NCBI GenBank assembly: GCA_036373975.1
Contig: DASUUR010000080.1
Span: 1-34,805, forward strand
Length of the DNA: 34,805 bases
Direction: 5' to 3'
Source of the DNA: DASUUR01 sp036373975
GTDB lineage: Bacteria; Patescibacteriota; Saccharimonadia; Saccharimonadales; Saccharimonadaceae
The notes below the pieces were generated by a model, which was given only the letters and a program-made list of their open reading frames with translations, made no database searches and had not been told where the DNA came from. Position 1 is the stretch's first letter. Every line of letters starts with the position of its first letter. Positions 21,754 to 29,715 of this stretch are shown piece after piece. The position numbers were made by a program, and so were the translations under genes.

Positions 21754-24078
21754 CTAGCTCAACTTTTTGATCCTTCCGACGCGCTGAATTAACTCGCCGT
21801 ACGTAGTAAGATCCACTTCAGTCTGTAAGCTATATTCATCTAGCTCCTTGCCCAAAGAGATATTTTCTTGCGCTTTGTATTTGCGGATTTCATCTACGGC
21901 CGTCAGTACCTGCGAGAAGTCCTGCACGCTCAAAGAACCATTGGCTACTTCTTGTGGCCAGTTACTAATGTGGATGCTTTTTGCAGTTTCTTTATCACGA
22001 TATAAATCTTGATATATCTGTTCGGTAATAAAGGGCATAATTGGGGCGTACATTTTAAGCACGTTCAAGAAAACCAGGCGTAGCGTCTGAATGGCAGCGG
22101 CTTTCGACTGTGCATCTTCGCTAAACAGACGATACTTTATGAACTCAATGTAGTAATCGGTGAATCTAGACCAAAAGAAGCTATCCAATATATCGCGCGC
22201 CCGACTATAAGCGTAGCCCTCAAAGGCCGCCGTAACTCCCTTGATAGTAGCGTTGAGCTCCTGCAGAATCCAGGTGTCAGCGTGTTCAAGTTTAACTTGA
22301 TCTGTCATTTCCAAGTGCATACTGACAAGACGAGCTACGTTATATTGCTTGACGGCAGTTTTATGCCCCATACCAATTTCTGTCTCACTAAAACGCAAAT
22401 TTTGCCCAAGCCGCGCACCTGTGGCCCAGTAGCGAATCGCATCGGCGCCATATTTTTCTATAAGTTTTTGTGATGGCAGGTAATTGCCAAGTCGCTTAGA
22501 TAACTTCCGCCCGTCCCCAGCAAGGCCATGCCCTGAGATCATGACATTACGAAAAGGGAGGTGGCCGTTTTTGTAGTAGCCACGCACAATACTGTAAAAA
22601 TCCCATGTTCGGATAATCTCAAAAGCATTGGGGCGAAGAGTGGCAGGATAAAGCTTTGTTTGCATTGCACTATTTTTAACTAGCCCTGCAATAATTTGCG
22701 GCGTCAGCGAAGAGGTTGCCCATGTGTCCAAGACGTCGCTCTCGGGAATAACATCTTCGGGCCTGTAGCCTTTTGGCGTGTACTGCGTAGGGTCAACCGG
22801 TAGTTCGTCTGGTTCCGGCAGCACAGGTTCGCCGGTTATTTTGTCGTACCACACCGGAATCGGCACTCCGTAGTAGCGCTGGCGAGAAACACACCAGTCC
22901 CAATTGAGTCCATTCACCCAGTTATCGTAATCCTTGCGGCGGCTTTCAGGGTGCCATGTCACCTGGCGCCCCAACTCAAGCCATGTATCTTTCTGTTCAG
23001 CGATCGAAATAAACCATTGCTTGCTAGTTACATATTCTATGGGCGTGTCGCAGCGCTCATGAACGTTTACAATTTGCTCTATCTTCTCGATCTTTTTAAC
23101 TACACCGAGCTCGCTAAGATCAGCAATAACGTGTCCTTTTGCTGCTTGTGCTGTCTGTCCTTCGTACTTGCCGGCACCCTCATTCATCCGGCCATCGGCA
23201 CCTAAAATATGCATCTTTTCCCCTTCGGCAATAGGATGCCTTGTTTCCCAGTCCAAGAACTGAGCATCACCGCTACTACAGTAGTACACGACTCCAGTGC
23301 CAAAATTTGGGTCAATTTTTTCATCAGCCGTAAGAACCAGCTTCTTATTGGTGAGTGGCATTGTAATGACCTTGCCAATATATTGCTTGTAGCGCTCGTC
23401 GTCTGGGTGAACTGAAATACCCACACACGAAGGATATAGTTCAGGCCGTGTAGTTGCGAATACAAGCGTGCCCCCGCCTTCAACCCCTACTTCGATGTGA
23501 ACAAAATCTGTTTCACGCTTCATATCCTCTAGATCTGCTTGCGCTAGAGTTGTTTGACAGTGCGTACACCACATTACGGGCTTTTCGGCGCGGTAGAGGT
23601 GGCCTTTTCTATAAAGGTCAATGAACGAAGCTTGGGCAACCTTCTGAGAGTGTGGGTCGATAGTGCTATAGGTGTAATTCCAATCGACCGAGATACCAAG
23701 ATCTTGCCATAAGTGGCGATAGGTCTCCGCTCCTTTTTTGGTCTCTTCAAGGCAAAGCTTTACAAATTCAGGGCGATCAATTTTGCTCTTATCTACTTTA
23801 TATTTCTTCTCTATAAATCGCTCGGTCGGGAGCCCGTTATCGTCAAAACCCATCGGGTAATAGACGTTGAAGCCCTGCATGCGCTTGTAGCGTACAATAA
23901 ATTCCGCCTGCGCATAAGACATAATATGTCCCGCATGCAGGTGATCGGCCGAAACATACGGAGGGGGTGTGTCGACGACGTACAAGGGCGCCTGACTGTG
24001 CTCATCAAAACCAAAGACGTTCTCGGTTGCCCAAAAAGCCTTCCACCTTTCTTGTATCTCCTGTGCGTCGTATTTCAC
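21754..24078 (-). CDS. valS: valyl-tRNA synthetase
   Basis: 774 residues from a GTG start with AAGGAG 7-8 nt upstream. Class I motifs: HAGH at 48-51 (HIGH equivalent, after PPPYVSADHL) and KLSKR at 525-529 (KMSKS equivalent). The editing domain has FATTRPELYPSCVG and a CTHC zinc-ribbon element near 169. WTWDFYSIVRG-type core features are present. It is shorter than the common 860-950 residues because the C-terminal coiled coil is missing, as in many reduced genomes. Expression is controlled by the T-box at 24106-24336. Confidence 0.97.
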   Translation of the reverse strand: MKYDAQEIQERWKAFWATENVFGFDEHSQAPLYVVDTPPPYVSADHLHAGHIMSYAQAEFIVRYKRMQGFNVYYPMGFDDNGLPTERFIEKKYKVDKSKIDRPEFVKLCLEETKKGAETYRHLWQDLGISVDWNYTYSTIDPHSQKVAQASFIDLYRKGHLYRAEKPVMWCTHCQTTLAQADLEDMKRETDFVHIEVGVEGGGTLVFATTRPELYPSCVGISVHPDDERYKQYIGKVITMPLTNKKLVLTADEKIDPNFGTGVVYYCSSGDAQFLDWETRHPIAEGEKMHILGADGRMNEGAGKYEGQTAQAAKGHVIADLSELGVVKKIEKIEQIVNVHERCDTPIEYVTSKQWFISIAEQKDTWLELGRQVTWHPESRRKDYDNWVNGLNWDWCVSRQRYYGVPIPVWYDKITGEPVLPEPDELPVDPTQYTPKGYRPEDVIPESDVLDTWATSSLTPQIIAGLVKNSAMQTKLYPATLRPNAFEIIRTWDFYSIVRGYYKNGHLPFRNVMISGHGLAGDGRKLSKRLGNYLPSQKLIEKYGADAIRYWATGARLGQNLRFSETEIGMGHKTAVKQYNVARLVSMHLEMTDQVKLEHADTWILQELNATIKGVTAAFEGYAYSRARDILDSFFWSRFTDYYIEFIKYRLFSEDAQSKAAAIQTLRLVFLNVLKMYAPIMPFITEQIYQDLYRDKETAKSIHISNWPQEVANGSLSVQDFSQVLTAVDEIRKYKAQENISLGKELDEYSLQTEVDLTTYGELIQRVGRIKKLS

Positions 24079-24105
24079 CAGATCGCTCCTTATATTATGT
24101 GAATT

Positions 24106-24151
24106 AAAAATCCCCCGGCTTGCACAACCAAAAGATCATGCAAGCCGAGGG
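24106..24151 (-). terminator. T-box regulated terminator of valS
   Basis: Stem 24112-24124 / 24139-24151 with a T tract, mutually exclusive with the T-box antiterminator. Confidence 0.92.
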
Positions 24152-24336
24152 ACGAAATAACTTCGTGGTACCACCCTGGCTTTCGCGATATGTTGCCATA
24201 TTCGCGCTCAGGAACCGTCCATCAACGGTCGCAGCTATGATAACGGAGCTCTGCCGTCAGGTTCTACTTTCTGATAAACAGATTTCTTCCTGCCGCTCGC
24301 TGGTGACACCCCTTAACGGGCCAGGTCGATGCGTTT
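24106..24336 (-). promoter_or_regulatory. T-box riboswitch of valS
   Basis: The invariant T-box AGGGTGGTACCACG is at 24164-24177. It forms an antiterminator with ACGAA/TTCGT and AGGG/CCCT (24148-24177). The competing terminator has a 13-bp stem (24112-24124 / 24139-24151) that shares the CCCT side and runs into TTTTT (24106-24110). Upstream are a GCG/ATATG hairpin, an ACCGT/ACGGT hairpin and a Stem I candidate (24232-24302) closed by CAGC/GCTG and GAGC/GCTC. Its 3' internal loop holds GUU, a Val codon, at 24242-24244. Uncharged tRNA-Val should stabilise the antiterminator. The specifier assignment is less certain than the T-box itself. Confidence 0.93.
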
Positions 24337-24342
24337 AACCAT

Positions 24343-24371
24343 ATTATATAGCTTTATTGCCATCCAGTAAA
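24343..24371 (-). promoter_or_regulatory. valS promoter
   Basis: On the minus strand, TTTACT (24366-24371), 17-nt spacer, consensus TATAAT (24343-24348). The start site would lie near 24336, giving a leader of about 258 nt that holds the complete T-box. Confidence 0.8.
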
Positions 24372-24383
24372 GCGATCCCCTTG

Positions 24384-24436
24384 GCGACCTATTGATCTTT
24401 GAGGGAGCGTGTGAGAATATCGCGCGCAGAAGATGA
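24384..24436 (+). repeat. 54-nt dispersed repeat, copy A
   Basis: It matches copy B at 33424-33477 in the same orientation with about six differences and one indel. The core GTGAGAATATCGCGCGCAGA is identical in both. Copy A lies 12 nt upstream of the valS -35 box. The core also contains TCTTTGAGGGA, reminiscent of boxA-type leader sites. The rest of this gap (24437-24546) shows no gene that I can support. Confidence 0.85.
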
Positions 24437-24546
24437 TGAACATATCGAAGCGGGCTCAGGATCTGTGGGTGGCAAGCATCACAAGGCAAAAGCATAGTTA
24501 CGCAGGACTCAAGCTGGTTAGCCGAAGAACACGTGCGGTGTAGCTA

Positions 24547-24924
24547 TTAACTTAGTGTCACTAGCAAAAAGATTACAGCAAGTGCAAGAGCTACCGGTGT
24601 CATCAAGGCACGCTCCTTCTTACTATGTGAGATCGCGTTCATAAAGATGCCCAACACAAAATAGCATGTAAATACCCACATGGCTACAGCGAGAAAAGAT
24701 GTGTGAGGAATAATGCTCACCAAGCCCGCCTTACTGGCTAAGAAAATACCAAACACAACGTATAATACTATTGAAAATACACTAGCAATGCGAAGCCGCT
24801 GGGGGAGCACCTCGTATTGCCCTCCCCACGCATAGCTACCAAGTGGTCTCCCGGTAATTAGCAGTGCCTGGAAGATAGAAAGCGCGATAAGAATTGCTAT
24901 ACCTAAAAATGTGATGGCGATCAT
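24547..24924 (-). CDS. small four-TM membrane protein
   Basis: 125 residues from the ATG at 24922-24924. I prefer this to the longer frame from 25032, whose extra part crosses a terminator hairpin and has no ribosome-binding site. Four hydrophobic segments (about 3-22, 48-68, 76-92, 103-122). A TACAAT -10 (24931-24936) ends 6 nt before this ATG, which fits a leaderless start. No family recognised. Confidence 0.78.
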   Translation of the reverse strand: MIAITFLGIAILIALSIFQALLITGRPLGSYAWGGQYEVLPQRLRIASVFSIVLYVVFGIFLASKAGLVSIIPHTSFLAVAMWVFTCYFVLGIFMNAISHSKKERALMTPVALALAVIFLLVTLS

Positions 24925-24930
24925 AAGATT

Positions 24931-24936
24931 ATTGTA
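24931..24936 (-). promoter_or_regulatory. -10 box of a leaderless gene
   Basis: TACAAT on the minus strand, 6 nt before the ATG at 24924. Confidence 0.55.
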
Positions 24937-24988
24937 GCAAGCCCGCAGCCCAAACCCATGCTTTACATTCAACTCTGGCCTTAAAATA

Positions 24989-25021
24989 CAATGCCCCGCC
25001 GCGCTTGGCGGAGAGGCATTG
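24989..25021 (-). terminator. terminator of the 25060 gene
   Basis: CAATGCC/GGCATTG (24989-24995 / 25015-25021) enclosing CCGCC/GGCGG, then TATTTTA on the minus strand. Confidence 0.65.
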
Positions 25022-25059
25022 CACGCACTCAATCTACCAAGCGCTGGCGGGGGTAATTA

Positions 25060-25478
25060 CTAGGCGACCTTGATGGTCAGGCGGACAAACGCGTTACTCG
25101 AGGATTTCCCGTCGCGGGAAAGTTCACCACCAGACGTGATCTCACCACCAAGGTGAACCGCCTGTCGCGTCAGCCCATCCAGCAAAGTGCTCACACGTGC
25201 CTCGGCAGGGAACGCCAGGGCATGCTCGGCCACGACCTCAAGGGTAAGCGTGCTTGGGGTCGTGCGTTCGCACCTCACCTTGACCTTCGTACCCCTTCGC
25301 TGCACGAACGAGTAGAGCGCGCAGCCAAAGAAACGATAGATCAGGGTGCCGAGACTCACCGGGACTGCCATCGACCCCACACTGGGGCGTTCGACGATGT
25401 CGAGGTCTTCTTCGTACCCCTTGATCTGGTCGTGATGAGCGGGGCCACGGCTTCGAGTTCTTCAGTTGCATGAACCAT
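25060..25478 (-). pseudogene. frameshifted orphan gene
   Basis: The good start is an ATG at 25476-25478 with GGAG 6 nt upstream, reading MVHATEELEAVAPLI. That frame then turns into low-quality, Ser/Arg-rich sequence. A second frame becomes coherent near 25430 (HHDQIKGYEEDLDIVERPSVG) and continues to 25060, but it has a TGA just upstream and no start with a ribosome-binding site. One indel between about 25390 and 25440 would join them into a protein of about 138 residues with SLGTLIYRFFGCALYSF in the middle. It is either a real frameshift, programmed, or a sequencing error. G+C-rich; no family recognised. Confidence 0.6.
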
Positions 25479-25532
25479 GTCTAGCTCCAGTATGCTTGAC
25501 GGCGTGATTTCCTTATTTAAGTAATATCATGT

Positions 25533-26075
25533 TTATGCCTGTTGCGCAACCGCTGCCACATAACTTTTAGCGGCTTTCAGAAAACAAAGATCGCGCTTTT
25601 GCATAAACTTCTCGTCGAGGCTACCAGGCTGATCTCGCCCTACAAGAGCTATTGCATGATCAATGCTCTTAGCTTTTATTGCGAACATGCCCTTCTCTAG
25701 CTCATCATCTTCGAGCGTTGCCTCTCCTTGCTCGCCCAGCTGCTTTGCTAAGTAGCAGTAGGATGTTTGTTTGAGGCCATCGTCTTTGTAGCCCCTAAAC
25801 TCCACAACCTGCCCAAGCTCGGCAATAATTTCTGCTTTGCAGCCCACTTCTTCCATCAGTTCACGCTCAAGAGCCTGCTTGACCTCTTCGCCTTCATCAA
25901 TGCCACCCCCTGGTAGCTTATGGTAGTTGTGCTTACTGACATTGATCAGATATACTTGGCCGTCCGAGTCTAGTAGTACCGCCCGGGCAGCCCTACGTTC
26001 ACGAAAGTACGCGCTATCTAGCTGGGGCGCCTGTGGGTCAAAGTCTTGGTTGCTAATAGTAAGGAGTTGATTCAT
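25533..26075 (-). CDS. NUDIX hydrolase
   Basis: 180 residues. The Nudix box GX5EX7REUXEEXGU is intact at about 57-79 (GGIDEGEEVKQALERELMEE). Nucleoside-diphosphate-linked substrates are cleaved with a divalent metal; the specific substrate is not readable. A TATTAT (26082-26087) lies 6 nt before the ATG, so the mRNA may be leaderless. A second NUDIX gene lies at 31918. Confidence 0.93.
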   Translation of the reverse strand: MNQLLTISNQDFDPQAPQLDSAYFRERRAARAVLLDSDGQVYLINVSKHNYHKLPGGGIDEGEEVKQALERELMEEVGCKAEIIAELGQVVEFRGYKDDGLKQTSYCYLAKQLGEQGEATLEDDELEKGMFAIKAKSIDHAIALVGRDQPGSLDEKFMQKRDLCFLKAAKSYVAAVAQQA

Positions 26076-26089
26076 TTTTTAATAATAAC

Positions 26090-26121
26090 AAAAAGATCTC
26101 CCGAACCTGGGAGATCTTTTT
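26090..26121. terminator. bidirectional-type terminator
   Basis: A perfect 13-bp stem (26090-26102 / 26109-26121) with T tracts in both directions. It ends the 26158 gene on the minus strand; its left arm lies just upstream of the NUDIX -10 box. Confidence 0.9.
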
Positions 26122-26157
26122 GGTGTAGCGCGGAGATTACACAACTGCGCGAGTGTA

Positions 26158-26538
26158 CTAGCCCTCGATCGCTACCGCAAACCCGCCATACGCCATTCGC
26201 TTCATATCGTTAGGCATTTCAAAATCAGTGTGGTCCTTATACGCCTCATCCATTTCTTCCATAACCTTTTTGTTAACTTCATCGCGGTGCTCTTTTGATT
26301 CAAAAACAATGAACGAAAACCAGACGTTTTCCTCTTCATTTGCGCCAGCCATCTCTTTAAAGTCTCGTGATTTCTGGTCGCCCATTTCCTGCTGCTTGAG
26401 TTCATCGCCCTTACATTCAAAGTATTGGAGCGCGCCGTGTTTCATCCAGGAATCTCGCCCCATTCTAGCCATTTCTTCGTATTCGGCTTCTTTGCCTTTT
26501 GGTACTACAAGAACAAACCCATCAATGTATTTAGCCAT
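26158..26538 (-). CDS. DUF1428 family protein
   Basis: 126 residues from the ATG at 26536-26538, chosen because AAAGGAG lies 6-7 nt upstream; an ATG six codons earlier overlaps that site. Family features: YIDGFVLVVPKGKEAEYEEMA, WMKHGALQYFECKGD, VWFSFIVFESKEHRDEVNKKVM and the ending MPNDMKRMAYGGF. A dimeric alpha/beta-barrel type fold is expected, biochemical role unknown. Confidence 0.9.
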   Translation of the reverse strand: MAKYIDGFVLVVPKGKEAEYEEMARMGRDSWMKHGALQYFECKGDELKQQEMGDQKSRDFKEMAGANEEENVWFSFIVFESKEHRDEVNKKVMEEMDEAYKDHTDFEMPNDMKRMAYGGFAVAIEG

Positions 26539-26584
26539 TTTGTGCTCCTTTTTCATTACGCTTATCTTTAATTAATTCTAACAC

Positions 26585-26986
26585 CTAAGTAGACCTTAAC
26601 GGTATTGAAAGCCAATCCTTAACAATTTTTTCCAGCGCCATCAGGTTGGAGTTAATGTCTTCGATAGTAGTGAATGTAATCATTCCTCTAATGTCGGAGC
26701 TCCATTCAATCAACCCGCTTTCATCTTGCATTATGGGAGCGGCTTTCTTGTCTTCTTTACGGGTAGCACCCATATGAAGCACAAGCTTAACGACTGCTTG
26801 TTTGTTCATAAGGTTGAATGTGATTCTGTCCTCATCACCCAGGACATAGCTTGGTGCGTTCCATTTAATATGTTCTTTTAGTTGCGGTGCGGTTTTTAAA
26901 ATTAAACCTCTCAGCGTATCAACCTGTAGGCGTTTATCGCTATCTAGGGCATTCAAAAATTCTTCAACTGTTTTATATTTTTGCAT
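26585..26986 (-). CDS. DUF1801 family protein
   Basis: 133 residues: YKTVEEFLNALDSDKRLQVDTLRGLI, then IKWNAPSYVLGDEDRITFNL, then KLVLHMGATRKEDKK and the WSSDIRGMITF end. A second, decayed copy lies at 32464-32851 and keeps much of the central and C-terminal sequence. It lies 3 nt after the acylphosphatase-like gene, forming a two-gene unit. Function of DUF1801 is unknown. Confidence 0.88.
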   Translation of the reverse strand: MQKYKTVEEFLNALDSDKRLQVDTLRGLILKTAPQLKEHIKWNAPSYVLGDEDRITFNLMNKQAVVKLVLHMGATRKEDKKAAPIMQDESGLIEWSSDIRGMITFTTIEDINSNLMALEKIVKDWLSIPLRST

Positions 26987-26989
26987 AGC

Positions 26990-27301
26990 CTATAAAATAT
27001 ATCGCTCTTCTTTGTTGACCTTCAGCTTAGAAAGCACTGGGTTTTTTACATTTTCAGCAACCAGTTCTACAGAAACATCCGGGATAATACGCTGTAGATA
27101 ATCTTTAGTAAGCTTTGCCTCCTCTTCGTTAAGCACGGCAAACCGCACGCAGTTTTCTATATCGCTTGCATTCTCACATAGCACATTAAAGCCGTGCTCT
27201 AGCCCAAGTTTGCGAATACGGCCACGGAGCATGACACCGTGGATTTCAGTTGTTTCGGTAGTGATTTGGTAAATATTCCAGTTTAATATGCCTTCAGTCA
27301 T
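26990..27301 (-). CDS. acylphosphatase-fold-like protein
   Basis: 103 residues. EIHGVMLRGRIRKLGLEHGFNVLCENASD follows the acylphosphatase pattern (strand, Gly-rich loop, helix, then N in a strand), and VRFAVLNEEEAKLTKDYL fits the later helix. The catalytic Arg of the usual VQGVGFR loop may correspond to the Arg in MLRGR. Divergent, so activity is uncertain. TATAAT at 27309-27314 ends 7 nt before the ATG, an apparent leaderless start. First gene of the unit with DUF1801. Confidence 0.6.
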   Translation of the reverse strand: MTEGILNWNIYQITTETTEIHGVMLRGRIRKLGLEHGFNVLCENASDIENCVRFAVLNEEEAKLTKDYLQRIIPDVSVELVAENVKNPVLSKLKVNKEERYIL

Positions 27302-27308
27302 ACATTAG

Positions 27309-27314
27309 ATTATA
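27309..27314 (-). promoter_or_regulatory. -10 box of a leaderless gene
   Basis: TATAAT preceded by TG on the minus strand, 7 nt before the ATG at 27301. It faces away from the promoter at 27322-27350. Confidence 0.6.
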
Positions 27315-27321
27315 CATGTGT

Positions 27322-27350
27322 TTGAAATACAGAGTGACTCCTGTTACAAT
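27322..27350 (+). promoter_or_regulatory. promoter of the split-dikinase operon
   Basis: TTGAAA (27322-27327), 17-nt spacer, TACAAT (27345-27350). The leader runs from about 27357 to the ATG at 27411 and carries GGAGG at 27396-27400. Confidence 0.8.
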
Positions 27351-27410
27351 TGACGAGCTTTGCGAAAACAGAGATAGAGGTGGACTTAACAACCCGGAGG
27401 TGTATGACAC

Positions 27411-28358
27411 ATGCTCCACACGCTTGCTCAGCAGGGAAACGAGCGGCTGGTCGCTTTCGAGCGTCGTCACTCACTTGTGAACATCACATCTGTTGTGGAT
27501 GCACTTCCCAACGGTCTCGTCGACGGTGCGATCAAGCACTATCAGGATGTGATCCGCGGGAATCCGTGGTACTTCCCCACCTTGTGCGATGTCGACATTC
27601 CGTCGTTCCTCGAGCGATGGGGTGAGGTGCATGCGGCATACTTCACGGTGGCAGACGACGTCTTTGCTCTGCTGGCGAAGGGTGAACCACTGAGCACCCT
27701 GGCCACTTCCTCCCTGCTCACACGGGTCATCCAGTCGGAGACCATGCGTGGATGGGTTGGAAAGCGGTCACCTTCTGGCCTCGACGCTCTACTGGAAGCA
27801 CGAGTTGAGCGGCTCGAGAACTGGCTAGCGCCACTCGGAGAGGATGTCGTCGAAGACGTTCTGTCATACGGTGGCGTCTACGTCGGCAGTCCTAGCCGCA
27901 TCACTGCTGAACACGAGATCGTCGAGTTGTTCAACGCCTATCACCACAAGGTCGGTCAGGCACTGACTATCGACATGCTCGATGCTCTGGACGATGCAGC
28001 GCAGTTGCTCCTTCGGGGCTACTGCCGTTACTCGCTCGCTACCTTCAACGCGAAATACCGCACACTGTGTGGAGGAGCGCCGAGGAGTCCGCGAGTTGGG
28101 ATGTCGGCCGATCAAGCGTCCAGCCTGGTCTCAAGTCGACTCAGGGGGTTGACAGCCGAAGACCGCACCCTAGTGCGGACGCTTCTGAACGAGGTAAAGG
28201 TACTCAATCACCTGAACCTCAACCTGGAAGTCAAGTACAGCTTTAAGGGATGGGCGGGCCTGATGCACGTTCTGGTTTTTGCTGCATGCAGCGAAGCCAC
28301 CGGCATCAAGACCGACGTCTACGCCATGCGGAACGCACTCATCAAGACAGGGGAATGA
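27411..28358 (+). CDS. unknown helical protein, first gene of the split-dikinase operon
   Basis: 315 residues, soluble, predominantly helical. GGAGG lies 10 nt before the ATG at 27411 (another ATG at 27404 is too close to it). No recognised motif. Its place beside separate swivel and ATP-grasp proteins suggests it could supply the acceptor-substrate binding part that a complete dikinase would have between or after those domains. That is inference from context. One nucleotide separates its stop from the next start. Codons are strongly G+C-rich, like the whole operon. Confidence 0.8.
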   Translation: MLHTLAQQGNERLVAFERRHSLVNITSVVDALPNGLVDGAIKHYQDVIRGNPWYFPTLCDVDIPSFLERWGEVHAAYFTVADDVFALLAKGEPLSTLATSSLLTRVIQSETMRGWVGKRSPSGLDALLEARVERLENWLAPLGEDVVEDVLSYGGVYVGSPSRITAEHEIVELFNAYHHKVGQALTIDMLDALDDAAQLLLRGYCRYSLATFNAKYRTLCGGAPRSPRVGMSADQASSLVSSRLRGLTAEDRTLVRTLLNEVKVLNHLNLNLEVKYSFKGWAGLMHVLVFAACSEATGIKTDVYAMRNALIKTGE

Positions 28359-28359
28359 C

Positions 28360-28725
28360 ATGACCGACAACAAGGTGCTCACTGGCGAAACCTGGCGCGT
28401 GGGTTGCCACGCCGCCGAACCCGTCACTGGTCGGGTCGCGATCGTGCGATCTCAGGCCGACCTGGAGAAGGTGCAGCAGGGTGACATCCTTGTCGCCCTG
28501 CAGACCGACGTCAACTACACGCCGCAGATGCTGGACGCCGCCGCGGTCATCACCGTGGAGGGCGGCCGGTTCTCGCACGCGGCAACCTTCTCGCGCGAGA
28601 ACGCTATCCCCTGCCTCATCGGTGTGGTCGGCATTCTCGACGAACTGCACGACGACGACACCATCGTCGTCGACACGCAGGCCAAGACCATCACGGTCGT
28701 ACCGACCCCCGAATTGGAGGCATAA
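28360..28725 (+). CDS. stand-alone PEP-utilizer phosphohistidine (swivel) domain
   Basis: 121 residues. The signature GGRFSHAATFSRENAIPCLIG (from residue 68) is the PEP-utilising mobile domain motif, with His73 as the phosphorylated residue. In PEP synthase, PPDK and rifampin phosphotransferase this domain carries phosphate between the ATP site and the acceptor. Here it is a separate protein. GGGGAATG lies directly upstream of the ATG. It should work with the ATP-grasp protein encoded 6 nt downstream. Confidence 0.93.
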   Translation: MTDNKVLTGETWRVGCHAAEPVTGRVAIVRSQADLEKVQQGDILVALQTDVNYTPQMLDAAAVITVEGGRFSHAATFSRENAIPCLIGVVGILDELHDDDTIVVDTQAKTITVVPTPELEA

Positions 28726-28731
28726 TCCGTC

Positions 28732-29694
28732 ATGACCACACCCATCTTGGGGATGGGGGAGCTCGCAGCACACTCGCCTGAGCTGGGCAACAAGGTCAAG
28801 AACCTTGCGGCCTTGGCGCAGGCGGGTGTTCGAGTCCCTCGTGGCTTCGGCCTTCCCTACAGCGTGTACTCGGACTACATCGCCGGACTGCTGCCCGAGC
28901 TGGAAAAGGCTCGTGAAGGGGCCGGCGACTATTCCGACATGACGAAGCGACTCCACGAGATCGTGGTGTCGGCACCCTTCAGCGGTATGTCCGACGTGCT
29001 GGCTGCTCTTGAGGAGCACGTGGCTGGCGCTTCGTACTTTGCAGTACGCTCTTCTGGAGCACCGGTCATTGGTGGCCAGGAGGCCGCTGAGGATTCGGCC
29101 GGACTGTCGCTCGCTGGACAGTACGAATCGTTCCTGCTGGTTCCTGCACACAATGTGCCCCAGGCAATCCTGTGGTGCTACGCCTCGCTCTTCAGTGAGC
29201 GCTGCCTCAGGCAGTTCAAGGTGCAAGAGGACGGGCGCTACCTGAAGAGCCGCATGAGTGTGCTCGTACAGGAAATGTGTCTGGCCGACCTCAGTGCCGT
29301 CGTCATGACTCGCGACCCCGTCGAGGGTGGTGATGTCTTTGGCGTCGAGGTCACCTATGGCGCTTGCGAGGCACTCGTGTCCGGAGAGGTTCAGGGTGAC
29401 CTGCACCTGCTCAGTCGGACGTCTGGTGCCGTGCTCAGCGCAGAGATGGGGACCAAGACGACACAGATCGGGTACAAGCCACTCGACAACCTGGAAGTGA
29501 ACAACAAGTTCAAGGTTGCCCTTCCCCCGGAGCAGCGCATGCGCTATGCTGCTTCTGGAAGCCTGATTGCCGAGATCTACGATCTCAGCATGGGTATCGA
29601 GCGGCATTTCGGTGCCCCTCAGGACATCGAGTTGGTCGTTGCTGGTGGCGAAATCATCGTCACGCAAGCGCGGCCGATCACCGCAAGCAAGTAA
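28732..29694 (+). CDS. stand-alone PPDK/PEP-synthase-type ATP-grasp protein
   Basis: 320 residues, the size of the N-terminal ATP-binding half of PEP synthase. GNKVKNLAALAQAGVRVPRGF (from 19) is the opening signature. YFAVRSSGAPVIGGQEAAEDSAG (from 102) is the phosphate-handling loop. LVQEM and VVMTRDPVEGG are the central motifs. DIELVVAGGEIIVTQARPIT closes the fold near 318. The protein stops exactly where a full enzyme would continue into the swivel and PEP/pyruvate domains. GGAGG precedes the start. It should phosphorylate His73 of the 28360 product. Confidence 0.93.
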   Translation: MTTPILGMGELAAHSPELGNKVKNLAALAQAGVRVPRGFGLPYSVYSDYIAGLLPELEKAREGAGDYSDMTKRLHEIVVSAPFSGMSDVLAALEEHVAGASYFAVRSSGAPVIGGQEAAEDSAGLSLAGQYESFLLVPAHNVPQAILWCYASLFSERCLRQFKVQEDGRYLKSRMSVLVQEMCLADLSAVVMTRDPVEGGDVFGVEVTYGACEALVSGEVQGDLHLLSRTSGAVLSAEMGTKTTQIGYKPLDNLEVNNKFKVALPPEQRMRYAASGSLIAEIYDLSMGIERHFGAPQDIELVVAGGEIIVTQARPITASK

Positions 29695-29715
29695 CCAGAA
29701 CAGGAGAACATATTC

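Noticed and set aside
24313..24495. 60-codon minus-strand ORF in the valS upstream region
   Set aside because: It spans the valS promoter and repeat copy A, has no ribosome-binding site and no meaningful protein features.
24925..25032. N-terminal extension of the 24547 membrane protein
   Set aside because: It crosses the terminator hairpin at 24989-25021, and a -10 box sits right before the internal ATG.
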